64,000 bases of DNA from Marinobacter nanhaiticus D15-8W (GTDB lineage Bacteria > Pseudomonadota > Gammaproteobacteria > Pseudomonadales > Oleiphilaceae): positions 4,960,001 through 5,024,000 of the forward strand of contig NZ_AP028878.1 of the NCBI RefSeq assembly GCF_036511935.1, read 5' to 3'. The position numbers and the translations under genes are program-made. Below, piece by piece: positions 1 to 8,489 of this stretch (position 1 is its first letter; each line of letters opens with the position of its first letter). Below the pieces are notes generated by a model. That model saw only the letters and a list, made by a program, of their open reading frames with translations, was not told the DNA's origin and did not search any database.

Positions 1-423
1 CAACCGGACCAACGCATCAGGCACTGCCGTCAGTGTCTCCGGCTCAAGCGCGAAGACGACAAAACCGAAGTCCCTGAGGCGCTTGATAACATCGGGTCCA
101 TTGCCGCTGGCCCATGCGAGGATCAGGTCGGGTTTAAGGGCGAGGATCTTTTCCAGGTTGAAATTGTTGTGCCGACCGACCCGGGGGATATCGAGGGCAG
201 GTGGTGGATAGTCGCTGTATTCGCTGACGCCGACCACGTGCGAACCCAACCCGAGGGAGAACAGGAGCTCGGTGGCATGGGGCGCAAGACTCACAATGCG
301 CTGGGGCGGGTGGTCGAGGGTGACCTGTACGCCGGTGTCGTCGGTAACGGTGAGCGCCGCACACAGCGACGCCCATCCCCAGAACACCAGTAAAAAGACC
401 CCCTGTCTGAATCGAAACGGCAT
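1..423 (-). CDS. Cobalamin-type periplasmic substrate-binding protein, N-terminal part
   Basis: This reading frame runs off the left edge, so only about 141 N-terminal residues are present. It starts at the ATG complementary to 421-423, four bases after the ppk1 stop, which suggests one transcript with ppk1. The protein opens with a signal peptide (hydrophobic stretch VFLLVFWGWASLCAA) and then shows the BtuF/FecB pattern: TDDTGVQVTLDHPPQRIVSL, then APHATELLFSLG, and later LEKILALKPDLILAW. Such proteins capture vitamin B12, corrinoids or iron chelates in the periplasm for an ABC importer. The RIVSLAPHATELLF block favours the BtuF side. The substrate is inferred, and the C-terminal lobe and any partner genes lie outside the window. 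Confidence 0.8.
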   Translation of the reverse strand, partial: MPFRFRQGVFLLVFWGWASLCAALTVTDDTGVQVTLDHPPQRIVSLAPHATELLFSLGLGSHVVGVSEYSDYPPPALDIPRVGRHNNFNLEKILALKPDLILAWASGNGPDVIKRLRDFGFVVFALEPETLTAVPDALVRL

Positions 424-427
424 CCGG

Positions 428-2533
428 CTATTTGCTGGTCAACCGATCCAGCAGCAGCAACTGGGACGCCAGCCGGTCTTCGCCTTCTGCTGGCGAGTTC
501 TGGATATAGCTGCCGTCCGGCTGCAGCACCCAACTCTGGCAATTGTCCGCCAGGTAGGTTTCCAGGTCAGAGCGAAGGCGTTCAGCCAACTCGCGGTCCT
601 CCACGGGAAAAGCCACCTCCACCCGGTTAAGCAGGTTGCGCACCATGGCATCGGCACTGGAGCAGTAAACCTCAAACTTACCGCCGTGGCCGAAGTAGTA
701 CACCCGGGTGTGCTCCAGGAAGCGTCCGACAATCGATCGCACCTGAATATTCTCCGATAGCCCGGGTACGCCGGGACGCAGGCAACAGATACCGCGGATG
801 ATCAGTTCCACCCGAACCCCGGCGCGGGACGCCCGGTAAAGCGCCTTGATCACATCAGGCTCGGTCAGTGCGTTGATCTTCATGATGATATGGCCCTGCT
901 CACCCAACAACGCCTCGCGGTCTATCAGCTCGATCAGGCGCTTGTGTAGGGTAAAGGGCGCATGGAACAGTTTCTTGATCTTGAGTGCCTTGCCCATCCC
1001 TGTGAGCTGTTGGAACAGCTTGTTGACGTCGTCGCCCAGGGCATCGTCACAGGACAGCAGGCTGTAGTCGGTATAGAGCCGCGCATTGCCGGCGTGGTAG
1101 TTGCCCGTCCCCAGGTGGACATAACGCTTGAGCCGCCCTTCTTCGCGACGCACGATCAGGATCATCTTGGCGTGGGTCTTGTAGCCCACCACGCCGTAGA
1201 CCACCACCACACCGGCCTCCTGCAGACGGCTGGCCAGCTCGAGGTTTTCCGCTTCGTCGAAGCGCGCGCGCAGCTCGATAACCGCCGTGACTTCCTTGCC
1301 GCGCCGGGCGGCGTCCATCAGGGCTTCGACGATCTCCGAGTCGGCGCCGGTACGGTACAGGGTCTGGCGGATGGCCAGTACCTGCGGGTCCTTGGCGGCC
1401 TGGCGCAGGAAGTCGATGACCGGCGTGAAGCTCTCGTAGGGGTGCAGCAGCAGGATGGGCTGCTGACGGATGGCATCGAAGATGATTTCCTTGTTACGGA
1501 TCTGCTTGGGTACTGCTGGCGAGAAGCCGCTGTACATCAGGTCCGGCCGGTTCACCAGGGCGCCGACGGCCATCAGGCGCGTCAGGTTGACCGGGCCGTG
1601 CACCCGGTACAGTTCCCGTTCGGTGAGGCCGAATTCCTTCAGCAGGAAGTCGATCAGGTCCGGTGGGCAATTGTCAGCCACTTCCAGCCGCACGCCATCG
1701 CCGAAACGGCGGCTCAACAGCTCGCCGCGCAGGGCGGAGGCCAGGTCTTCCAGATCGTCTTCCAGCTCCAGGTCGGCATTCCGGGTCAGGCGGAACTGGT
1801 AGCACCCCTTCACCTCCATGCCCGGGAACAGCTCGTCTGCATGGGCGTGGATCATCGATGACAGGAACACCAGGTTGTCGCCGCCGTTGCAGATATCGTC
1901 CGGCAGGCGCACCAGGCGCGGCAGGGAGCGCGGCGCCGGCACGATGGCCATACCGGTTTCACGCCCAAACGCATCCTTGCCATCCAGCTCAACGATAAAG
2001 TTCAGGCTCTTGTTGACCAGACGTGGAAACGGGTGCGAGGGATCCAGACCGATCGGATTGACCACCGGCAGGATCTCGTCTTCGAAGTACCGGCGAACCC
2101 AGTCCGCCTGGGCCTCGGTCCAGTCGCGGCGGCGGACGAAGTGGATATTCTCCGTTTCCATCGCCGGAATCAGCACGTTGTTGAGGATGTCGTACTGTTC
2201 GTAGATATAGTCGTGGGCGACCCGGCTGATTTCATTGAGCAACTGCTCCGGTAGCAAGCCATCCGGCCCGACGCTTTCGCGGCCGTACTTCATCTGCTGG
2301 CGCAGGCCGGCGACGCGGATCTCGAAGAACTCATCCATGTTGCTACTGAAGATGCAGCAGAAGATCAGCCGGTTGATCAACGGATGGGTCTCGTCCATCG
2401 CCTGCTGCAGCACCCGGTAGTTGAACTGCAGATGGCTCAGCTCGCGGTTGAAGTAATTCTCGCTGGCGTTGATATCCGGCAGCTGCTCGATAGGCAGTTG
2501 GGCTTCGGTGGCGGCTTCCGTTTCAGTCGTCAT
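428..2533 (-). CDS. ppk1: Polyphosphate kinase 1
   Basis: This 701-residue protein has the usual length for PPK1, the enzyme that reversibly moves the gamma phosphate of ATP onto inorganic polyphosphate. It carries the N, head and two phospholipase-D-like C domains. The autophosphorylated histidine is near residue 453 in GYKTHAKMILIVRR, with the HLGTGNYH block just after it. The second conserved histidine is near 615 in YYFGHGGKFEVY. The first 20 residues are acidic and variable. The gene lies 54 bases downstream of hemB on the same strand and is followed after 4 bases by a substrate-binding protein gene. A hemB-ppk pairing also occurs in pseudomonads, but ppx, often nearby there, is absent here. 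Together with PhoBR and the Pit transporter it forms part of a phosphate theme in this window. Confidence 0.97.
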   Translation of the reverse strand: MTTETEAATEAQLPIEQLPDINASENYFNRELSHLQFNYRVLQQAMDETHPLINRLIFCCIFSSNMDEFFEIRVAGLRQQMKYGRESVGPDGLLPEQLLNEISRVAHDYIYEQYDILNNVLIPAMETENIHFVRRRDWTEAQADWVRRYFEDEILPVVNPIGLDPSHPFPRLVNKSLNFIVELDGKDAFGRETGMAIVPAPRSLPRLVRLPDDICNGGDNLVFLSSMIHAHADELFPGMEVKGCYQFRLTRNADLELEDDLEDLASALRGELLSRRFGDGVRLEVADNCPPDLIDFLLKEFGLTERELYRVHGPVNLTRLMAVGALVNRPDLMYSGFSPAVPKQIRNKEIIFDAIRQQPILLLHPYESFTPVIDFLRQAAKDPQVLAIRQTLYRTGADSEIVEALMDAARRGKEVTAVIELRARFDEAENLELASRLQEAGVVVVYGVVGYKTHAKMILIVRREEGRLKRYVHLGTGNYHAGNARLYTDYSLLSCDDALGDDVNKLFQQLTGMGKALKIKKLFHAPFTLHKRLIELIDREALLGEQGHIIMKINALTEPDVIKALYRASRAGVRVELIIRGICCLRPGVPGLSENIQVRSIVGRFLEHTRVYYFGHGGKFEVYCSSADAMVRNLLNRVEVAFPVEDRELAERLRSDLETYLADNCQSWVLQPDGSYIQNSPAEGEDRLASQLLLLDRLTSK

Positions 2534-2587
2534 AGTTTGTCGCTTTTATTGGATTCGATGTCTTGGCGCCCGCTCAGTTGGGCCAGC

Positions 2588-3616
<1,029 letters not shown>

Positions 3617-3623
3617 TTAGAAT

Positions 3624-3678
3624 GCGGGATACAGTGGAGACGGTACGAATCCTGTTAAGCAACACTGTCGTATCCCGC
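3624..3678 (-). promoter_or_regulatory. Inverted repeat in the hemB leader
   Basis: GCGGGATACAGTG at 3624-3636 pairs with CACTGTCGTATCCCGC at 3663-3678: nine pairs, a three-base bulge, then four more pairs, around a loop of 26 bases. It lies between the predicted hemB -10 and the ribosome site, so in the mRNA it would form a stem about 20 bases upstream of the start codon. Its role is unknown. It could protect the leader, modulate translation or bind a protein as DNA. Confidence 0.5.
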
Positions 3679-3691
3679 ACTGTTTCAACGC

Positions 3692-3697
3692 ATTATA
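3692..3697 (-). promoter_or_regulatory. Predicted -10 element of hemB
   Basis: The minus strand reads TATAAT here, about 88 bases before the hemB start codon. The -35 region 16-17 bases upstream (around TCACAA) is poor, so the promoter rests mainly on the perfect -10. Confidence 0.5.
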
Positions 3698-3942
3698 GCG
3701 AGCGTACCCGGGAATTGTGACAGTCTATGAACAACCGCTCAGGAACCGGCGATCCGGATGGCAATTTTCGGTTTTCCGGATGGAAATGTGACAACTGGAC
3801 TGTAACCTTTGCCCACAGCCCACGTCAGTACGCTAAGGCCGAAAGGTCCCATAACGGACCGGAAGCTCTGTGACGAACGACCGAAACACGGCCGTCACCC
3901 GGATTTACTACTCACTCAACCCGCGCAAGGAATAACGCCCGC

Positions 3943-6081
3943 ATGAAAGCTTCCCGGAAAGTCATCCTCCTGGTCGCCATTATCCTCCTGGTCGTCCTGT
4001 TCTTCGCTTTCGACCTGGGCCGTTTCTTCAGTCTCGATTACATCGTCGAGCAACGTGACGTCCTTCAGCAGGAGGTGGACCAGCACCCTGGGATCAGCGG
4101 CATCATCTTCTTCCTGATCTACGTCGCGGTCACCGGCTTGTCTCTACCCGGAGCGGCGGTAATGACTGTGCTTGGGGGCGCGTTGTTCGGGCTGTTTTTC
4201 GGACTCGTGCTGGTGTCCTTTGCAAGCGCGATCGGCGCAACGCTGGCCTTCCTTGCCTCACGGGTATTGTTCCGGGACACGGTCCAGCGACGCTTCGGCG
4301 ACTCCCTGCGGACCGTGAACAAGGGTGTGGAGCAGGATGGCAGTTTCTATCTGTTCGGACTGCGGCTGGTACCCCTCTTCCCGTTCTTCGTGATCAACCT
4401 GGTCATGGGCCTGACACCCATGAAGACGCTGCGGTTCTATTGGGTGAGCCAGCTCGGGATGCTCCCGGGCACTATCGTCTATGTGAACGCCGGCACCCAG
4501 CTGGGCCAGGTGGACAGTCTGGGCGGTATCCTCTCACCCCAACTGATCGGCTCTTTCGTGCTGTTGGCGATTTTCCCGATTATCGCACGCTCGATCATGA
4601 ACCTGATCAAACGTCGGCGCCTACTGAAAAACTATAGTCGGCCCGACGCATTCGACCGCAACCTGATCGTTATCGGTGCCGGGTCCGCGGGATTGGTCAC
4701 CGCCTATATCGCCGCAGCAACCAAGGCGAGCGTCACCCTGATCGAGAAGCACAAGATGGGCGGCGACTGCCTGAATACCGGCTGCGTGCCCAGCAAGACG
4801 CTGATCAAGAGCGCACGCATTGCCCATGACGCCCGACGGGGCGGGCAATTCGGTGTTGAGACCTTGGGGGTAAACGTGGACTTCCCCGCGGTGATGGAGC
4901 GCGTGCAGTCGGTCATCAAGACCATCGAGCCCCACGATTCCATCGAGCGTTACACCAGTCTTGGCGTGGACTGCGTGACCGGGGAAGCGCGCATCGTGGA
5001 CCCTTGGCGAGTGGAGGTTGACGGCAAAACCCTGACCACCCGCAATATCGTGATCGCCACCGGCGCTCGGCCGTTCGTGCCGCCGATCCCGGGCATTGAC
5101 CTGGTGCCCTACTACACGTCCGACACCGTATGGGAACTTCGCCAGGCACCGAAAAACCTGCTGATCCTCGGCGGCGGGCCGATCGGCTGCGAGCTGGCCC
5201 AGGCCTTCGCCCGACTGGATGTACCCGTGGTGCAGATAGACCAGGCGCCACGCATCCTGTCCCGTGAAGACGACGATGCCGCGCAGCTGGTGACCGGTAG
5301 CCTGGTCGCCGACGGAGTCGATCTACGGACCGGCGCCCGTGCAGAGCGTTTTGAGAAGGACGGCGATAGCTATCGCCTGATCTACCAGCAGGATGGCGAG
5401 GAAAAACAGGTGGAGTTCGACACCCTGCTGCTGGCCGTAGGCCGCAAGGCTAATACCGAGAGCCTTGGCCTGGAGGCGTTGGGTATCGAAACCAACGACA
5501 ATGGCACGCTCCAGGTGGATGAAACGCTGCAGACCCGGATTCCCGGCATCTATGCCTGTGGCGACGTCGCGGGGCCCTACCAGTTCACCCATGCCGCGGC
5601 CCATCAGGCCTGGTATGCGTCGGTCAACAGCCTGTTCGGCAGCTTCAAGACATTCAAGGTGGATTATCGAGTGCTTCCCTGGACGACATTTACCGATCCA
5701 GAAGTCGCGCGCGTCGGACTCAACGAACAGGAGGCGAAGGAACAGGGTGTGGCTTTCGAAGTCACCACCTACTCGCTGGATGAACTCGATCGCGCCATTG
5801 CCGAGGGCGAAACCGAGGGTTTCGTGAAGGTGCTGACGCCGCCGGGTAAAGATCGCATCCTTGGCGCCACCGTTGTCGGCAACCATGCGGGCGAGTTGAT
5901 TACCGAATTCATCAGTGCGATGAAACATGGCTACGGACTGAACAAGATCCTTGGCACCATCCACGTCTATCCGACCCTGTCGGAAGCCAACAAGTTTGCG
6001 GCGGGCAACTGGAAGAAGGCCCATGCGCCGGAGAGTGCCCTGCGGTGGCTTGAGCGGTTTCACGCTTGGCGCCGGGCCTAG
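3943..6081 (+). CDS. TVP38/DedA membrane domain fused to a MerA/Lpd-like FAD disulfide oxidoreductase
   Basis: This is a 712-residue two-part protein. Residues 1-230 form a TVP38/TMEM64 (DedA-like) membrane domain: an N-terminal helix at 7-25, then GLSLPGAAVMTVLGGALFG and the usual re-entrant and transmembrane segments. Residues 235-700 are a class I flavoprotein: FAD fold at VIGAGSAGLVTAY, redox cysteines C276 and C281 in GGDCLNTGCVPSKTL, a NADH fold at LILGGGPIGCELAQ, and a dimerization domain. In the C-terminal H-P-T-x-x-E motif of lipoamide dehydrogenase the histidine is replaced: the sequence is HVYPTLSE, with Tyr at 676. There is no heavy-metal-binding domain and no C-terminal Cys pair, so it is not a true mercuric reductase. 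The fusion suggests a membrane-tethered thiol or quinone reductase; the substrate is unknown. The start has AAGGA 12 bases upstream. Confidence 0.88.
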   Translation: MKASRKVILLVAIILLVVLFFAFDLGRFFSLDYIVEQRDVLQQEVDQHPGISGIIFFLIYVAVTGLSLPGAAVMTVLGGALFGLFFGLVLVSFASAIGATLAFLASRVLFRDTVQRRFGDSLRTVNKGVEQDGSFYLFGLRLVPLFPFFVINLVMGLTPMKTLRFYWVSQLGMLPGTIVYVNAGTQLGQVDSLGGILSPQLIGSFVLLAIFPIIARSIMNLIKRRRLLKNYSRPDAFDRNLIVIGAGSAGLVTAYIAAATKASVTLIEKHKMGGDCLNTGCVPSKTLIKSARIAHDARRGGQFGVETLGVNVDFPAVMERVQSVIKTIEPHDSIERYTSLGVDCVTGEARIVDPWRVEVDGKTLTTRNIVIATGARPFVPPIPGIDLVPYYTSDTVWELRQAPKNLLILGGGPIGCELAQAFARLDVPVVQIDQAPRILSREDDDAAQLVTGSLVADGVDLRTGARAERFEKDGDSYRLIYQQDGEEKQVEFDTLLLAVGRKANTESLGLEALGIETNDNGTLQVDETLQTRIPGIYACGDVAGPYQFTHAAAHQAWYASVNSLFGSFKTFKVDYRVLPWTTFTDPEVARVGLNEQEAKEQGVAFEVTTYSLDELDRAIAEGETEGFVKVLTPPGKDRILGATVVGNHAGELITEFISAMKHGYGLNKILGTIHVYPTLSEANKFAAGNWKKAHAPESALRWLERFHAWRRA

Positions 6082-6111
6082 CTGCAGATATGTGAGCCGT
6101 CGTTTATAGCC

Positions 6112-7131
6112 TCAATTGACGGAATCCAGCGCCTGGACGCGAACCTGCTCCTGCTCGCTGAAATACTGGTCGCGCAGGCGCTGAACTTCTGCCTTGCGCT
6201 CGGGCTCCGCCAGCCCGGCGCTCTCAAGCGCTGCAAGGTCAGAGCGATACGCCGCCCAGCGGCGCTGCCAGTCTTCCCGCGCCTGCTCCACATCTTCCAG
6301 CCGTTGGGCGATCTCTGCCCCGAATGTCGATTCCCGCAGGCGGCTGATATCCGCTTCGGTCGCATTGGGATCATCCTGCAACGCTTCGAGGCGTGCCTGG
6401 TAGGTCATGAATTTACGGCTTTCGGCCCGGGCCTCTTGCAGGGACTCCGGCAGCTCGCTCTCGGCGGCAGCCAACTGGGCCTTACGCTCGGCATCGCTCA
6501 AGCTCCGGTTGTCCATAATTTCCCTGCGGCGTACCTGGAACCTGTCGATCGCTTCCTCTCGCGCAAAGAAGGCCTCGGCAGCCACTTCGCCCAGGTACTC
6601 GCGGCGCAGGTCGCGGATGGCCTGAAGTTGCTGCTCTGCGCTCTGCAAGCTCCCAGCCTCGCCGGCCCGCGTTTCCAGCTCACCCACTGCCAGCTTGTAG
6701 TCCAGGTATTGGCCCAGTAGTTCGTTTGCTTCGCTGCGGGCGGGCTCCGGCAGCGCCTCGAGGGCCCGGTCTATCCGAGCCACCAGTTGCGGCAGGGATT
6801 CCTCCCCCAACGCTGCCAGGTAGTACTCGAACATTCCTCGCAGAGCCGGGGTGACCATCAGGCGATTGTCCCGGTCTACCTTCAGCCATCCGGACGGCGC
6901 TTGGGTACCTTGCAACGAACCCGGCAGTTGCTCGGGCAGACGGGTCTTGTCGACCGTGCCGAGAAGCTGAGACGGTGCCTGTGTAGAACGCTTCGCTGGC
7001 AGCTTGGCAGTTGAAGACTCGGGGGCTACCGGCGACTCGGCGGGCACCTCGGGATCCAGCAACCAGGCAGCGCCGGAGATAACAGCTATAATGGCAGCGA
7101 AAACGAGAAGATAGCGAAGGATAGGAGGCAT
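6112..7131 (-). CDS. Lipase-specific foldase (lipase chaperone)
   Basis: This is a steric chaperone that folds secreted triacylglycerol lipases in the periplasm before type II secretion. The 339-residue length is normal. Residues 5-25 are an N-terminal membrane anchor, followed by a Pro/Ala/Ser-rich linker (about 26-55) and a long helical, Glu/Arg/Gln-rich body. The family signature is present as LRGMFEYYLAALGEE near residue 98 (consensus RxxFDYxLSAxGE). These genes normally sit directly downstream of the lipase gene. Here the upstream neighbour is a SutA-like gene separated by 153 bases, and no lipase is in the window. The 3-prime end converges with the fusion flavoprotein gene 30 bases away. 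Confidence 0.88.
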   Translation of the reverse strand: MPPILRYLLVFAAIIAVISGAAWLLDPEVPAESPVAPESSTAKLPAKRSTQAPSQLLGTVDKTRLPEQLPGSLQGTQAPSGWLKVDRDNRLMVTPALRGMFEYYLAALGEESLPQLVARIDRALEALPEPARSEANELLGQYLDYKLAVGELETRAGEAGSLQSAEQQLQAIRDLRREYLGEVAAEAFFAREEAIDRFQVRRREIMDNRSLSDAERKAQLAAAESELPESLQEARAESRKFMTYQARLEALQDDPNATEADISRLRESTFGAEIAQRLEDVEQAREDWQRRWAAYRSDLAALESAGLAEPERKAEVQRLRDQYFSEQEQVRVQALDSVN

Positions 7132-7284
7132 GGATACCGCTGGTCCTGTAGCTGGCTTCGCACCATCTTAGCAGTCACAGCGGATATGCGAGGCCGGTCA
7201 CCGCACAAAACGCGTTACCGGCCTGCAACGCACCACGCAGCTGGATGCACCCACGTGCAATTCCGAGCGCCGTGATGCGGGGTT

Positions 7285-7509
7285 TCAGACAGAGCGATTG
7301 TTGAATCCAGGCTCTGCCCGTCTGGGTGCGTCCGAGCGCAGCGTCGTATCCAGCTCTGTAATCTGGCCACCCTGACTGAGGAACGCTTCAATGTCAGCCT
7401 CAAGTTTTGCCCTCACACGGGCACGGCCGGCAATGCTATGGGTATCCTCTGTGTCAGAGCTCCAACTACTACTAGAGCTTTCCAGGTTGCTTTCGTCGAA
7501 TTCACTCAT
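7285..7509 (-). CDS. SutA-like RNA polymerase-associated small protein
   Basis: A 74-residue acidic protein. I chose the ATG at 7507-7509 over a longer frame because a strong GGAGGTTGG lies just upstream. The C-terminal half matches the Pseudomonas SutA pattern: an ExxIEAFLSQGGQITEL helix followed by a basic proline-rich tail ending in FNNRSV (SutA: FLSRGGKVQEIE ... YGSRPI). SutA binds RNA polymerase and supports transcription in slow-growing cells. The N-terminus differs: instead of the long Asp/Glu/Ala run it is Ser-rich (ESSSSSWSSDTED). The function is inferred from the C-terminal half only. An AT-rich upstream region has ATTATATAGT on the minus strand near 7641-7652 as a possible -10. Confidence 0.6.
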   Translation of the reverse strand: MSEFDESNLESSSSSWSSDTEDTHSIAGRARVRAKLEADIEAFLSQGGQITELDTTLRSDAPRRAEPGFNNRSV

Positions 7510-7685
7510 GGTCCAACCTCCATCAGCGAAAACAGGGCTGCGGTTCGCTCTTATTGAGGCGCTGCCCATGGGCGGCGTCCCTCAAGGGAAAAATCGAACC
7601 AGTCTCGGCGTCGGGAGCCAGTCACTGCCGTGCCTTGCGCACTATATAATCCCGATTCGATGCAAACACCATTAACGCAAAAGAA

Positions 7686-7713
7686 CTTTTTGGAAACTTT
7701 TTGTATCTTTTTG
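7686..7713. repeat. Three CTTTTTG tracts in helical phase
   Basis: CTTTTTG occurs at 7686-7692, 7697-7703 and 7707-7713, so the T-runs repeat every 11 and 10 bases. Phased A/T tracts bend DNA. The position between two divergent promoters suggests a bent segment or a binding site for a nucleoid protein. This is inference. Confidence 0.45.
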
Positions 7714-7789
7714 TAACCGGCTTGTTCGCATCAAAGCCAGGGTGTTGAAAATGCAGGGAAGGCCGGTCCCGACATGGACTGGCGGCAAA

Positions 7790-7816
7790 TTGACACAAGA
7801 AATGAATAGTGATTCA
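7790..7816 (+). promoter_or_regulatory. Candidate promoter and TetR operator of the tetR-aidB operon
   Basis: TTGACA at 7790-7795 is a perfect -35. TGAATAGTGATTCA at 7803-7816 is a palindrome with 5-base arms (TGAAT/ATTCA) placed where the spacer and -10 would be, upstream of AGGAG and the ATG at 7836. The layout fits autorepression by the TetR protein. The -10 itself is poor, so the assignment is tentative. Confidence 0.45.
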
Positions 7817-7835
7817 CTTCTTAACAGGAGAACGA

Positions 7836-8489
7836 ATGGCCTACCGCGAAACGGAGAAAATGCGGCTACGGAAAGCCGAAGTGCGCCAACGTATTCTCAG
7901 TTGCGCCCACCAATGCGTCGCTGAAGGCGGTTTCCGCAATGCCCAGATCAATCAGGTGGCCGAGATGGCCGGGGTCGCCACAGGAACTGTCTATCGGCAT
8001 TTCGAGTCGAAAGCAGAACTGTTTGCCGAAGTCTTCCGCATCGCGACCCAGCGTGAGGTGGACAAGGTGGGCGAGGCCCTTGCCGGCGATGGATCGGCCC
8101 CGGAGCGCCTGGAACGGGCGTTACGCCAGTTTGCCGAGCGCGCCCTGCATGGGCCGGTGATGGCGTGGGCGCTGATTGCCGAGCCGGTGGACCCGCAGGT
8201 GGAAGGCGAGCGCCTGACTTACCGCCGAGCCTATGCCGAATATTTCGAGCAGGCTATTGGCGAAGGTATCGGGGAAGGCTCGCTACCGGCCCAGGATGCA
8301 CGCCTGAGCGCCACCTGCCTGGTCGGGGCAATTGCGGAAAGTTTGGTGGGCCCGTTGTCCCCGACACAACAGACACCACAACAAGACAGGCCCGACGCCT
8401 TTGACGACAGGCAGATCAAAGCCCTGGTCGAGCCGATCATCGACTTCTGTCTGCAGGGGGTGACCGGCCAACGGAGAAAACTGTCATGA
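7836..8489 (+). CDS. TetR-family transcriptional regulator
   Basis: This 217-residue regulator starts at the ATG at 7836, with AGGAG seven bases upstream (a longer GTG-started frame from 7809 is less likely). The N-terminal helix-turn-helix covers about residues 12-58, with AHQCVAEGGFRNAQINQVAE and VATGTVYRHFESKAELFAEV, the classic TetR signature. The C-terminal half is a ligand and dimer domain I cannot assign to a ligand. Its stop overlaps the start of the aidB-like gene by four bases (ATGA), so the two are co-transcribed and probably translationally coupled. Acyl-CoA dehydrogenase operons with a TetR leader are usually repressed until an acyl-CoA or fatty acid binds; that ligand is inferred here. 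Confidence 0.92.
   Translation: MAYRETEKMRLRKAEVRQRILSCAHQCVAEGGFRNAQINQVAEMAGVATGTVYRHFESKAELFAEVFRIATQREVDKVGEALAGDGSAPERLERALRQFAERALHGPVMAWALIAEPVDPQVEGERLTYRRAYAEYFEQAIGEGIGEGSLPAQDARLSATCLVGAIAESLVGPLSPTQQTPQQDRPDAFDDRQIKALVEPIIDFCLQGVTGQRRKLS

Larger units (their letters stand above)
7510..7835. other. Divergent intergenic region with phased T-tracts
   Basis: This is 326 bases between the SutA-like gene and the tetR-aidB pair. It contains a TATAAT at 7645-7650 (readable on either strand as a weak promoter), three helically phased CTTTTTG tracts at 7686-7713, and the promoter/operator of the TetR gene at 7790-7816. No coding frame in it is convincing. Confidence 0.6.

Noticed and set aside
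962..1861. A 299-residue open frame on the plus strand
   Set aside because: It is antisense to ppk1, whose catalytic motifs are intact.
3786..3806. Pho box before the TVP38 fusion gene
   Set aside because: Only one CTGTAAC half-site is present; the bases 11 upstream and downstream do not match.
3943..6081. Mercuric reductase
   Set aside because: There is no heavy-metal-binding domain and no C-terminal cysteine pair; a DedA-type membrane domain is fused instead.
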